Shown: positions 9,954-18,254, numbered from the stretch's first letter. The stretch: DNA of 64,000 nucleotides from Actinomadura physcomitrii (GCF_008923205.2 NZ_WBMS02000037.1:1-64000); one strand, 5' to 3'. Program-made: numbers and translations. Notes: generated by a model from the sequence alone, not told the origin.

Positions 9954-10467
9954 AAGTCATCGGCCCCAACAAGAGAGCAGCCACTACCAATGTCGGAGAC
10001 GATGAAGGGTCGGCCCTGACCACTTCCGCGCCCGGATCCAGTTGAACGATGGTGATCTTAAAACGAAGATCGCGAGATCGTTAAGTAGGCTAATGCAACG
10101 AAACGGTCTCAGAAGCTGGATTCGGGAACCTTTGCGACGATCAGCTATCTTCTGATTTCACAGCGCAGTTGACCACCCCGGAAGGACATGGGGCCGCTAC
10201 GGATCGTAAGCCCATCACTGAGCCGGCCAGTCACCCTGCCGCCCGACCCAAAGCCGTCGATCTTTGCTGACACAGAGGCGCCCAAGCCGTATGGAACGTG
10301 CTGGCCGAGTGTGGTCTCTCCCGCGCGGAGAGTCTCGACCAGCGGGCTTATCGCCGTACATTGGCGTCGCGTGTGCAGGTGATCGCCCTCCGTGTTTTCA
10401 CGGGGGTCCGTGGCTTTCACAGCTCCCTCTGCACACGCGAGGTGCTACCAGCCGAGGAGCCGAAGAA
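9954..10467. other. Divergent intergenic region between RHS and TerD-fusion genes
   Basis: About 510 bp without a convincing gene. Visible structure: an inverted repeat GATCTT-AAAACG-AAGATC at 10054-10071 on the RHS promoter side, a hairpin CTCTCC-CGCGC-GGAGAG at 10316-10332, and the large structured leader at 10368-10439. The stretch around 10040-10160 is AT-richer than the surroundings and probably carries the RHS promoter. Confidence 0.5.
10368..10439 (+). promoter_or_regulatory. Structured leader upstream of the TerD-fusion gene
   Basis: Two perfect 11-nt complementary arms, CGCGTGTGCAG (10368-10378) and CTGCACACGCG (10429-10439), enclose 50 nt. That loop itself contains a perfect hairpin CCGTG-TTTT-CACGG (10390-10403) and a possible smaller GTG/CAC hairpin. 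The ribosome-binding site GAGGAG begins only 15 nt after the outer helix. As RNA this would be a three-way-junction-like element able to influence translation. As DNA the arms could be paired operator half-sites. Confidence 0.5.
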
Positions 10468-12432
10468 GTGCAGCAGATGTCCAAGGGCGCCAACATCGAC
10501 CTGTCCAGCCTCACCGCCGCGACCGGGCCTTTGACGGTGGCGCTGAGTTGGATCGATCCTTCGGGTGAAGGGGAAGCCGATGTCTCGGTGCTCTTGGCCG
10601 GTAGCGACGGCAAGGTCGGCAGTGACGGCGACTTCGTCTTCTACAACCAGCCCACCACCGCCGACGAATCAGTGCGACTGCTGGGCAAGTCACCCACTGC
10701 CACAGGGAGCGAGGATCGCATCCTCGTCGACCTCGGCGCCCTGCGCCCCGATGTACAGCGCGTGGTCATCGCCGCCAGCCGCTACGCCGGAGCGACCTTC
10801 GGCGCCTTGGACGAGCTGTGCCTGACGATCTCCGACAGCACCGGAGCCGAACTGCTGGCCTTCCCCATCAAAGAAGCCGACCGCGAGACCGCGTTCATCT
10901 TCGGAGAGCTCTACCGCAGAGACGACAGCTGGAAATTCCGAGCCGTCGGCCAAGGGTACGCATCCGGACTCGCCGGGCTGGCCGCCGACTTCGGCATCAG
11001 CGTCGACGACAGCGAAGAGGAGCAACCCGAGCCGGCACCCGCTCAACCAGCGGAACCGCCCCCCACCGACGGGCCGGACGCCATCGCCGACCACGCAGCC
11101 CCAGAAGTCTCCCCCACCGGTGGCAAGCGTCCCCAAAGGGTCCGGACCGCCAAGAAGAAGGTCACGGCCCCCAAAGCAGCAAAGGTCAGCTTGGCCGAGC
11201 ACCCCTCCTGGCAGCATGCACGCCTGTTCCCGGTCACCGGGCTGCGCAATGACCAGGAACGCGAAGCACGCGCCACCGCCACTCTGCTGGCGGTGATGGC
11301 CCAAGTCCCTGAATTCGGCCGCCGCCTGACCGCGCGGTTCAACGCCCCGGCCGGCACCATCCAGACCTTCGCCGAGGCGAGCTTCAAGCACGGCGACGGC
11401 AAGGTCCGGCCCGACGGCGTGGTGCGCGTCGCCCGAGCAGGCAGAATCTGGACCGCTCTCATCGAAACCAAGACCGGCGGCAATCCCCTCAAGGCCGACC
11501 AGGTCGAGGCCTATCTGCAAGTCGCGGCCCGGCACGGCTACGAGACCGTGATCACTTTGTCCAACGACCTGGCCCTGAGCAACGAGCACCCACTCCAGGT
11601 CGACAAACGGCTGCTGCGCAAGGTCGCGCTGCGCCACCTGTCCTGGGCCGAGGTCGCCCATGAAGCCGACATGCTCTGTCACCACGACGGCGTGGCCAAC
11701 CCCGTCCACGCCTGGCTGCTCAGCGAACTGCTGCACTACCTGCGCCAAGACAATGCAGGCTGCCAAGGATTCCGCGACATGGGCGCCGCCTGGGTCCCGG
11801 TCCGCAACGCCATCACCGCCGGCACACTGCGCCTGGGGGACCGCCGCGCCATGCAAGTCGCCGAAAGCTGGGAGAAGCTCATACGCCAACTGTGCCTGCG
11901 CCTCAGCGGCCAGACCGGCCTTACCATCGCCCCCGTCCTGCGCAAACGACGGGACGGCGACGCCTCAGTGCGTCGCCTGCAGACCGTCACCTCGCTGGTC
12001 GAGACCGGACGCATGAGCGCCGAAATCCGGATACCCAACGCCGGCGGCCCAGTCCTCCTCGAAGCCGACCTGCGCACCGGCCAGATCGAGACCACCGTAG
12101 AGATCCCCGCCGCAGCCCGCGCACGCTCCCTCACCCGCGTCCAATGGCTCCTGCGCCAACTCGACCAGGCCCCACCCGAACTGCGCATCGAAGCGCTCAC
12201 CGCCGGGCACAACACCGGGCCATGCGACCTGCTGAAGAACCTCATAGCTGAACCCGGCCTCCTGGTACCCGACGACGGCGGGCAGATCACCTCATTTCGA
12301 CTGACCCTGGCCTCCAGCATGGGCACCAAGCGAGGCATCGAAGAGACCGGCTTCGTCCGCAGCATCGACCTGGCCATGGACCGCTTCTACCAGGAGATCC
12401 TGCTCGTACTGAAACCCGACACCACCCAGTAG
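10468..12432 (+). CDS. TerD-domain protein fused to PD-(D/E)XK-like domain
   Basis: A 654-residue protein. I chose the GTG at 10468 because GAGGAG (10454-10459) is 8 nt upstream; the next Met (10477) begins M-S-K-G-A-N, the typical TerD start. Residues about 5-190 are a TerD/TerZ-like domain (G-S-D-G-K-V-G-S-D-G-D-F-V-F-Y-N-Q-P), the calcium-binding tellurite/stress fold. An acidic Pro/Ala linker and a Lys-rich segment follow. The C-terminal part contains R-P-D316-G-V-V and I-E333-T-K335-T-G, a D-x16-E-x-K arrangement typical of PD-(D/E)XK nucleases, then Q-V-E-A-Y-L. No membrane segments. TerD-nuclease associations are known in Ter stress systems. A role in defence or DNA processing is inference. 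No other ter genes are visible nearby. Confidence 0.75.
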   Translation: MQQMSKGANIDLSSLTAATGPLTVALSWIDPSGEGEADVSVLLAGSDGKVGSDGDFVFYNQPTTADESVRLLGKSPTATGSEDRILVDLGALRPDVQRVVIAASRYAGATFGALDELCLTISDSTGAELLAFPIKEADRETAFIFGELYRRDDSWKFRAVGQGYASGLAGLAADFGISVDDSEEEQPEPAPAQPAEPPPTDGPDAIADHAAPEVSPTGGKRPQRVRTAKKKVTAPKAAKVSLAEHPSWQHARLFPVTGLRNDQEREARATATLLAVMAQVPEFGRRLTARFNAPAGTIQTFAEASFKHGDGKVRPDGVVRVARAGRIWTALIETKTGGNPLKADQVEAYLQVAARHGYETVITLSNDLALSNEHPLQVDKRLLRKVALRHLSWAEVAHEADMLCHHDGVANPVHAWLLSELLHYLRQDNAGCQGFRDMGAAWVPVRNAITAGTLRLGDRRAMQVAESWEKLIRQLCLRLSGQTGLTIAPVLRKRRDGDASVRRLQTVTSLVETGRMSAEIRIPNAGGPVLLEADLRTGQIETTVEIPAAARARSLTRVQWLLRQLDQAPPELRIEALTAGHNTGPCDLLKNLIAEPGLLVPDDGGQITSFRLTLASSMGTKRGIEETGFVRSIDLAMDRFYQEILLVLKPDTTQ

Positions 12433-12568
12433 ATCCTCTGTCTCCCACATGTTCGATAACCCACCGGTAGGCAGCCGAGCGCGGCACCATGCCGGGCCGC
12501 CATGCGACCGGGTGCCTTCTCACAGCAATGAGAAGCGGCCAACCCGTGCCCATGCTGGCTCGGGGCTA

Positions 12569-12597
12569 TGTTCGCTCGTTGTTTGCTCGTATGTTGC
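12569..12597 (+). repeat. Tandem 11-bp repeats, left of tRNA fragment
   Basis: Two adjacent copies, TGTTCGCTCGT and TGTTTGCTCGT, are followed directly by ATGTTGC. The same plan (two 11-mers then ATGTYGC) recurs at 12821-12849, and a single copy lies at 56924-56941. Candidate arm-type integrase binding sites by position around an attachment core. Confidence 0.6.
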
Positions 12598-12671
12598 GGA
12601 CCAGCACGGCAAGGAACGACACGGGGCGGCACCAAAGACAGCCGCCCGGCGGATAGAGCCACACGAAACGG

Positions 12672-12687
12672 CACGTGTCCACACGTG
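12672..12687. repeat. Palindrome CACGTGT-CC-ACACGTG
   Basis: A perfect 7-bp inverted repeat with a 2-bp spacer, 28 bp before the tRNA fragment. It could be a regulator or recombination-protein site, or a hairpin. Confidence 0.4.
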
Positions 12688-12714
12688 GCGATACCGGGAC
12701 CCCGGCCGTGCAGG

Positions 12715-12762
12715 GGTCTTCTAAACCGACGGTCGCGGGTTCGAATCCTGCCGGGCGCGCCA
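12715..12762 (+). other. Orphan 3' half of tRNA-Arg(TCT): relic attachment site
   Basis: The sequence fits tRNA positions from the anticodon stem to the encoded CCA: loop CTTCTAA (anticodon TCT), 3' anticodon strand ACCGA, five-base variable loop, T-arm GCGGG-TTCGAAT-CCTGC, acceptor strand CGGGCGC, discriminator G and CCA. No matching 5' half (expected GCGCCCG start, D-arm) lies upstream, so it is not a functional gene. Such 3' duplicates mark att sites of tRNA-integrating elements. Its polarity implies that the inserted DNA lies to the left and an intact tRNA lies beyond the window. Confidence 0.7.
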
Positions 12763-12820
12763 CCCCTGACCTGCATAAACGTGTGCTTACAACCCAAGAT
12801 CCACGCCCGATATGTCCGCG

Positions 12821-12849
12821 TGTTAGCTCGATGTTCGCTCGGATGTCGC
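12821..12849 (+). repeat. Tandem 11-bp repeats, right of tRNA fragment
   Basis: TGTTAGCTCGA and TGTTCGCTCGG are followed by ATGTCGC, the same layout and orientation as 12569-12597 but on the other side of the tRNA fragment. Having arm-like repeats on both sides resembles an attP or a junction between tandem elements rather than a simple attR. Confidence 0.6.
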
Positions 12850-13069
12850 AACCGTGTCGCCAGGGCTGCCTGGTCCGCGTCCTGGATCAGGCAAGTCCCA
12901 CGTTCAGGAAGCAGCCAGCCCAGCGGGCGCGATCTTAAGGCGATGGGGTGGGGTGAGCGCACGTTTGTCCATCAGCCAGCCAGGTCGAAGTACGGCCGAT
13001 GGGCCGAGCGATGGGGTCTTGTTTGTCGCCTCCCGGGGCTGCGGCGGGATCCATGCTGACGCGCGGGCT

Positions 13070-13975
13070 TCAGCCGCTGCTGTTGAGACGGAACTGCCCT
13101 GGGGTCAAGCCGGTGTGGCGGCTGAAGTACTTGCCGAAGTTGGTGGCCTGATCGAAGTTCAGGCGGCAGGCGATGGTCGATACCGGCAGTGAGGTGTGAA
13201 TCAGCAAGCGCTTCGCCTCGAGGATCACGCGGCGGTCGATGATGAACTTGGCGCTGTGCCCGGTCGCGTCTTGGCAGACTCGGTTGATGGTCTTGGTCGA
13301 ATAGCCGAGCGCCGTGGCGTAATTCTCGACTCGCCGGGTCGAAGCGAAATCGTCTTCGAGCCGCCGACGGAAACGTACGTAGATTTCACTGCCCGCCGTG
13401 ATGGTCTCGGCGGTGGGTTCGGGGCCGGGGAGGGCCGCGATGCGCAGTAGGAGCACGGTCAGCTGGTGCCTGAGCAGTTCCAGGCCGAGTGGCGGCGATG
13501 CCGCGGGGGATGCCGCCATCCCACAGGCCGCGGCGTAGTCCTCGGCCAGCTGGCACATGGACCGGTCGACCGGATCGAGAAGCTCCGGCTTTAGCTGCCA
13601 CCGGCTCGTGTCGTAGGCATCCAAGATCACTCGCAACCCCGGCGATCGGGGCAGGAACGCCTCGGTGAACAGGACGAGCCGCCCCTCAAGCACGGCGGCC
13701 GTGTTCTCCTGGACCTGGCCCGGCCTCGTCCAGAGCAGGGTCCCCGGCTCGCACGGGTGCTCCACAAAGTCGACGCGCTGCGCTCCCCGGCCAGAGCTGA
13801 TCAAGATGAGCTGATGGAACTCCAGCCGGGCCGGGCGCCGCAGGGTCTCAAGGGGAACGCGTTGCCGCAGTTCCGCGAGCGAGAACGTCTCGATGCTCAG
13901 GCCGGGTGCGGACGGGTTACGGAAACCGAGATCGGCGATGGGCGCCCCTTCAGCGTGTCCCGTATTTACCATCAT
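13070..13975 (-). CDS. AraC-family transcriptional regulator
   Basis: A 301-residue regulator read from ATG at 13975; the frame extends upstream but without homology-like sequence. The N-terminal cupin-like sensor (about 1-150) includes R-L-E-F-H-Q-L-I-L-I and a P-G-T-L-L-W-T-R-P-G-Q-V strand pair. The C-terminus has two helix-turn-helix motifs, with Y-A-T-A-L-G-Y-S-T-K-T-I-N-R and the AraC signature ending F-S-R-H-T-G-L-T-P-G-Q-F-R. It is divergent from the macrodomain/sirtuin operon with only 80 bp between starts, so it is the likely controller of that operon. Inducer unknown. An alternative is a stand-alone regulator of distant genes. Confidence 0.85.
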   Translation of the reverse strand: MMVNTGHAEGAPIADLGFRNPSAPGLSIETFSLAELRQRVPLETLRRPARLEFHQLILISSGRGAQRVDFVEHPCEPGTLLWTRPGQVQENTAAVLEGRLVLFTEAFLPRSPGLRVILDAYDTSRWQLKPELLDPVDRSMCQLAEDYAAACGMAASPAASPPLGLELLRHQLTVLLLRIAALPGPEPTAETITAGSEIYVRFRRRLEDDFASTRRVENYATALGYSTKTINRVCQDATGHSAKFIIDRRVILEAKRLLIHTSLPVSTIACRLNFDQATNFGKYFSRHTGLTPGQFRLNSSG

Positions 13976-14055
13976 GAGTCGTAAGCGTATCTCGCTTCCA
14001 CCGCAGGTCCTGGCCATCATCGAAGTTGCCTTATGGCTGCTTGAGGAGGATCTTG

Positions 14056-14982
14056 GTGCAGGCCGACGAGCCATATGAGGCTGGATTGGATCTCGCGGTC
14101 TACCGTGAACCGCTCGCTCTCGACGAGCCTTTCCGGATCATGGACGGCGATGGCGGCGACCCTGGGCGCTGCTTGCAGATTGTTCTGGCCGAGCTGGAGC
14201 GGGACGGAACCGCCGCGGTGCTCAGCAGATCGCTGCAACATCTCAGCGGCGACCTCGGCAAGGATCGCGAGTTGCTGCGAGCGCTGCTGACCATTCGGGG
14301 TCCGCGCGCTCTATCCGGACCGGCGGAGGCGGCGCTCGATCTGCTGCTCGAAGCCGAGCGAGCCGACCGGACCGTCGTCGCCCCTGCCACGCTTCCGCGC
14401 ACCCATGGACGCGTCGTCATCTGGCGGGGAGACACCACCCTCCTCGGGGCGGACGCCGTCGTCAACGCGGCCAATGACCGCATGCTCGGCTGCTTCATCC
14501 CGTTCCACCGCTGCATCGACAACGCGATCCACAGCGCCGCCGGCCCTCGGCTGCGGCGGGACTGCGACCAGTTGATGCGCCTGCAGCGCCAGGCCATCGG
14601 CCTGCCGACCGAGCCGACGGGCAGGGCCAAGGCGACCCGCGGTTACCACCTGCCCGCCCGCTACGTCATCCACACCGTGGGGCCGATCGTCCATCACACG
14701 CTGACGGCCGCCCAGCGGGAGGCGCTCGCCTCCTGCTACAGATCGTGCCTCGACCTCGCCGCCCGCCTTCCGAGCGTTCGCTCGATCGGGATCTGTGCGA
14801 TCTCGACCGGAGTCTTCGGCTTTCCTCGCGATGCCGCCGCCCGCATCGCCGTCGCCACCGTCGACACCTGGCTCGCCGAGCACCCCGGCCGGCTCGACCA
14901 GATCGTGCTCAACCCGTTCACGTCCGAAGACGAGGTCGACTACCGCAACGCGGCCGCCGACCATCGCTGGGAACACGCATGA
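14056..14982 (+). CDS. Zinc-type macrodomain ADP-ribosyl hydrolase
   Basis: A 308-residue protein from GTG at 14056, chosen for GAGGAGGA at 14043-14050. The macrodomain spans about residues 115-290: G-D-T-T-L-L-G-A-D-A-V-V-N-A-A-N, then G-C-F-I-P-F-H-R-C-I-D-N-A-I-H. That second block is the Cys-His-Cys zinc-binding block specific to the Zn-macrodomain group that removes ADP-ribose from proteins. Later A-I-S-T-G-V-F-G-F-P closes the ADP-ribose pocket. The N-terminal 110 residues are helical, as in its relatives. Its stop overlaps the sirtuin start (ATGATGA), so the two are co-translated. In Firmicutes this pair reverses lipoylation-dependent ADP-ribosylation; the partner carrier protein is not seen here. 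Confidence 0.88.
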   Translation: MQADEPYEAGLDLAVYREPLALDEPFRIMDGDGGDPGRCLQIVLAELERDGTAAVLSRSLQHLSGDLGKDRELLRALLTIRGPRALSGPAEAALDLLLEAERADRTVVAPATLPRTHGRVVIWRGDTTLLGADAVVNAANDRMLGCFIPFHRCIDNAIHSAAGPRLRRDCDQLMRLQRQAIGLPTEPTGRAKATRGYHLPARYVIHTVGPIVHHTLTAAQREALASCYRSCLDLAARLPSVRSIGICAISTGVFGFPRDAAARIAVATVDTWLAEHPGRLDQIVLNPFTSEDEVDYRNAAADHRWEHA

Positions 14983-15851
14983 TGACCGTCGCCGCCCAGG
15001 TCACGGCGCTCGAAGCCTGGTTGAACGATGCCGATCGGGTCCTGGTCGGGGCCGGCGCGGGACTGTCCGCGGCGGCGGGTTTCGACTACGGCGACACCGA
15101 GACCTTCGCCCGCCTCTTCCCGGACCTGGCCCGCCAAGGGTTCACCGCTCAGTATCAGATGATCGGCCGCCGTCTCCCTCAGCCGCAACTGTGGGGGTAC
15201 TGGTACCGCCACGTCCATCACATGCGCTTCGCCGACCACGGCCCGAACCAGATCTACCTGGGGGTACGGGACCTCATCGGGGAGAAGGACCACTTCGTCC
15301 ACACGTCCAATGTCGACAGCCTTTTCGCCCGCAACGGCTTCGACCCCGGACACGTCCATACCCCTCAAGGCGACTACGCTCTCCTGCAGTGCACCGTTCC
15401 TTGCAGTCGCCGAACCTGGCCCGTCGAGCCTTGGTTGCGCAGAGGTCTGGCCGGCCTTGACCGTGCCAGCGGATGCGTCACCGACGCGGACGCTCTGCCT
15501 CGCTGCCCCACTTGCCAGGGGCCCGCGTTCCTCAATGTTCGGATCGACCAATCGTTCATCGACGACCACTTCGGGCCGGTTCGCCGTGCCCTCAATGAAT
15601 GGATCGAGGCTCGCCGGGATCAAAAGCTTTTGATCCTAGAAATCGGCGCAGGATTCAACACACCTGCCGTTGTGCGCTGTCCCATGGAACGCCTCGCGCG
15701 GACCAGCGTCAACACCAGGCTGGTCCGCATCAACCGCGATCATCCACAGATTCCGACCGTTCTAGAGGATCGCGGGCTTTCCATCAGGGCCGATATCGCC
15801 GAGGTGCTGGACTTGATCAACATTCCATCGCGCAAGCAGAAGCCGGCCTGA
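14979..15851 (+). CDS. Class M sirtuin (SirTM), protein ADP-ribosyltransferase
   Basis: A 290-residue NAD-dependent enzyme. It has the Rossmann G-A-G-A-G-L-S-A-A-A-G-F-D-Y motif, H-T-S-N111-V-D-S, and T-P-Q130-G-D-Y, where canonical sirtuins have the catalytic His. The Asn-x18-Gln spacing is the class M signature associated with ADP-ribosyl transfer rather than deacetylation. Two Cys pairs (L-L-Q-C-T-V-P-C and C-P-T-C) form the zinc site. It overlaps the macrodomain gene by four bases. In known systems the target is a lipoyl-carrying GcvH-like protein with a dedicated lipoate ligase; neither is present in this window, so the substrate is open. Confidence 0.88.
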   Translation: MMTVAAQVTALEAWLNDADRVLVGAGAGLSAAAGFDYGDTETFARLFPDLARQGFTAQYQMIGRRLPQPQLWGYWYRHVHHMRFADHGPNQIYLGVRDLIGEKDHFVHTSNVDSLFARNGFDPGHVHTPQGDYALLQCTVPCSRRTWPVEPWLRRGLAGLDRASGCVTDADALPRCPTCQGPAFLNVRIDQSFIDDHFGPVRRALNEWIEARRDQKLLILEIGAGFNTPAVVRCPMERLARTSVNTRLVRINRDHPQIPTVLEDRGLSIRADIAEVLDLINIPSRKQKPA

Positions 15852-15893
15852 GCTCGCATCCCCGAGTTGACGCCGGTCCAACGCCTTGAACGA

Positions 15894-15928
15894 TCCAGGC
15901 GGACGCGTGACGTACGCGTCCGCCTGGA
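15894..15928. terminator. Bidirectional hairpin terminator
   Basis: A perfect 15-bp stem, TCCAGGCGGACGCGT paired with ACGCGTCCGCCTGGA, with loop GACGT. It lies between the convergent sirtuin and GH3 genes. It has no clear U-tract, which is common in high-GC actinomycetes. Confidence 0.8.
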
Positions 15929-15943
15929 CATCGCTGGGTGCCG

Positions 15944-18199
15944 TTATCGGATTGTGAAGGCGTCGGTGCCGCGGATGTCGCGGGAAGACGCCGCGATGGA
16001 GACGGTGTAGCGGCCGGAAGGGACCTTCCATCTGTGGGCGGTGGTGTCCCAGATGGCCAGACGCTGCCGGGGGACGGTCACGCTGATCTTCTTGCTCCGC
16101 CCCGGCTCGAGGCTCACCTTCTGGAAGCCGATAAGGCGTTTCGGGGGCTCGCCTGCGGACGCCGGCAGGGTGAGGTAGATCTGAGCTGTTTCCGCCCCGG
16201 CGGCGTGGCCGGTGTTGGTGATGGTCGCGGTGACGCGCAGATCACGCCCCTGTGGCTGGGCTCTGAGGTGCGAGTAGCGGTAGTCGGTGAAGGAGAGCCC
16301 GTATCCGAAGGGGAACAGGGGCGTGATGTTCTTGGCGTCGTACCACCGGTAGCCGACGTCCAGGCCTTCGCTGTAGGGGATGGTGGGGTTCGGGTCGACG
16401 GGCCCGGCACCCATGGGGGTGTCGGCGAGGCTCCGCGGGAAGGTCACGGGGAGTTTGCCGGACGGATTGGTCCGGCCGAACAGCACGTCGGCGATGGCCT
16501 GGCCGCCCTGGATGCCGGGATACCAGGCCTCAATGACACCGGACACGTCGCCCAGCCACGGCATGGTGACCGGGCCGCCGTTCTCGAGCACGACGATGGT
16601 GCGCTTGTTGGCCTTGCCGACCGCGCTGATGAGCGCTTCCTGATCGATCGTGGTGGGCCACTCGGGAGCGCCGAGGGTCGGGAGGGCGAGGGTGTCACGG
16701 TCTCGGCCCTCGGCCCGCCATTCGTTGGCGAACACGATCGCCACGTCGCTGGCGGCGGCCAGCCTGGTCGCGGCCGCCGTGTCGGTGCCATCGGCGAACC
16801 GGACGGAGGCCCGGGGCGCCAGCTTCTTGATCGCGTTGAGCGGTGAGGACGGCGCCCAGATGGGGCAGGAACTGCCCCCGGGGCCCTCGGGGTTGCAGGT
16901 CGGCGGAACGGCCGGACCGCCGGTCGGGCTGACCTGCGAGGAGCCGCCGCCCGACAGGACGGCGGCGTCGGCGTGCGAGCCGATGACGGCGACCGATCCG
17001 ATGGAGGTCTTGAGCGGCAGGGTCCTGGCGTTGTTCTTCAACAGGACCAGGCCTTGGTCGGCGACCTCCTTGGCGACCGCCTGGCCGCGCGCCACGTCGA
17101 TGGATCCCGGCCGCCCGGGCGGGTCGTCCAGCACACCGACGGCGATGAGACCGCGCAGCTTGCGTTTGACCATGTCGTTCAGGCGGGACAGGGGGACCTG
17201 GCCGTTCGTCACGGCGGTCTTGAGAGACTGGTCGAAGTAGGTGCTGGTGAACTCCTCCTCGTCCAGGCCGGCCAGTGCGGAGCCGACCGTGCTGTGGGTG
17301 GCTCCCCAGTCGGACTGGACTTGGCCGGTGTATCCCAGTTCCTTCTTCAGGAACTGGTTGATCAGGTAGTCGTTCTCGCAGGCGTACACGCCGTTGACCT
17401 TGTTGTAGGAGCACATGACGTTCTGTGCGCCGGAGGCGGGGACGGCCAGTTCGTACGGCAGCAGGTGAAGCTCCCGCAGAGAACGCTCGTCCACCTGAAC
17501 GCTGTATGTGGACCGGTTGGTCTCCTGGTTGTTGAGCGCGAAGTGTTTGAGGGTGGCCACGACCTTCTGGTCCTGGATCGCCTTGACGTTGCTGGTGACG
17601 AGTTCGGCGTTGAGGATCGGGTCCTCACTGTAGGCCTCGAACGAGCGGCCCCACCGCGGTTCGCGAATGAGGTCCGAGACACCGCCGAGGATCCCGGTGA
17701 AGCCCTGCACGCGAGCCTCGGTGCCCATCAGCCGGCCGGTCTGGGCCTCCAGTTCCGGGTTCCAGGTCGACGCTCGCTCGATCGGGGCGGGCAGCATGGT
17801 CGACTGGCCGTTGGCTCGGCCACCGCAGTTGGTCACTCCGGCGGGACCGTCGGTGTAGTTAATGTCAGGCACGCCGAGTCGCGGGATGCCGGGGATGAAG
17901 CCGGCGCCCTTGAGCGTCCCGGCTGCGGTCGGCTTGAGTTGAATGGCGCACACGGCCACACCGTGCACGAGCTGGATCTTCTCGTCTAGCGTCATTACTG
18001 CCACCAGCGCCGCGGCTCGGTTGTCCGGCGAGAGCCAGGTCTTCCGCCAGGACTCGCCGGACGGTGGTTGCGCCGAAACCGGCGGCGCCATAGAGGTGCC
18101 GAGCAGCAGGGTGGCCATGACCGCGGTCGGGAGGCGCCAGGGCATCCGGCGGCGCCCACCTTTCGAGGGTGGGGGTTGGGAAGCGCGGAGGGATCGCAT
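15944..18199 (-). CDS. Secreted GH3 beta-glucosidase
   Basis: A 751-residue glycoside hydrolase family 3 enzyme with AAGGAG four bases before the ATG. A signal peptide occupies about residues 1-43 (basic region, hydrophobic A-V-M-A-T-L-L-L-G-T, cleavage near V-S-A-Q). The catalytic (beta/alpha)8 domain has T-D-G-P-A-G-V, E-P-R-W-G-R-S-F-E-A-Y-S-E-D-P, L-K-H-F-A-L-N-N, and the nucleophile region V-Q-S-D297-W-G-A. The middle alpha/beta sandwich (A-V-I-G-S-H-A-D) and C-terminal fibronectin-III-like domain complete the usual architecture. It probably releases glucose from exported oligosaccharides or plant glucosides. It stands alone, ending at the shared hairpin terminator. Confidence 0.92.
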   Translation of the reverse strand: MRSLRASQPPPSKGGRRRMPWRLPTAVMATLLLGTSMAPPVSAQPPSGESWRKTWLSPDNRAAALVAVMTLDEKIQLVHGVAVCAIQLKPTAAGTLKGAGFIPGIPRLGVPDINYTDGPAGVTNCGGRANGQSTMLPAPIERASTWNPELEAQTGRLMGTEARVQGFTGILGGVSDLIREPRWGRSFEAYSEDPILNAELVTSNVKAIQDQKVVATLKHFALNNQETNRSTYSVQVDERSLRELHLLPYELAVPASGAQNVMCSYNKVNGVYACENDYLINQFLKKELGYTGQVQSDWGATHSTVGSALAGLDEEEFTSTYFDQSLKTAVTNGQVPLSRLNDMVKRKLRGLIAVGVLDDPPGRPGSIDVARGQAVAKEVADQGLVLLKNNARTLPLKTSIGSVAVIGSHADAAVLSGGGSSQVSPTGGPAVPPTCNPEGPGGSSCPIWAPSSPLNAIKKLAPRASVRFADGTDTAAATRLAAASDVAIVFANEWRAEGRDRDTLALPTLGAPEWPTTIDQEALISAVGKANKRTIVVLENGGPVTMPWLGDVSGVIEAWYPGIQGGQAIADVLFGRTNPSGKLPVTFPRSLADTPMGAGPVDPNPTIPYSEGLDVGYRWYDAKNITPLFPFGYGLSFTDYRYSHLRAQPQGRDLRVTATITNTGHAAGAETAQIYLTLPASAGEPPKRLIGFQKVSLEPGRSKKISVTVPRQRLAIWDTTAHRWKVPSGRYTVSIAASSRDIRGTDAFTIR

Positions 18200-18254
18200 C
18201 GTGCTCCTTGGGGGTGGGGGTGGGGGTAGAGCGGTGGGGCGACTCGTCGGCGGG

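Larger units (their letters stand above)
12433..13069. other. Gene-free junction with tRNA fragment and repeats
   Basis: Roughly 640 bp with no credible gene. It contains two blocks of 11-bp repeats, a palindrome, and a tRNA 3' half (separate entries). Short frames on both strands here translate tRNA sequence and are spurious. The arrangement looks like the end or junction of integrated element(s). Confidence 0.6.

Noticed and set aside
10264..10467. Upstream extension of the TerD-fusion reading frame
   Set aside because: The extension crosses the structured leader and has no TerD-like sequence; GTG 10468 has a good ribosome-binding site and the family start follows.
12660..12762. A complete tRNA-Arg gene
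   Set aside because: The D-arm and 5' acceptor strand are absent and the 5' anticodon strand mismatches beyond three pairs, so only a 3' half is present.
12387..12962. Minus-strand frames with G-F-E-P-A-T-V-G-L-E-D type peptides
   Set aside because: These are translations of antisense tRNA sequence, a well-known source of spurious proteins.
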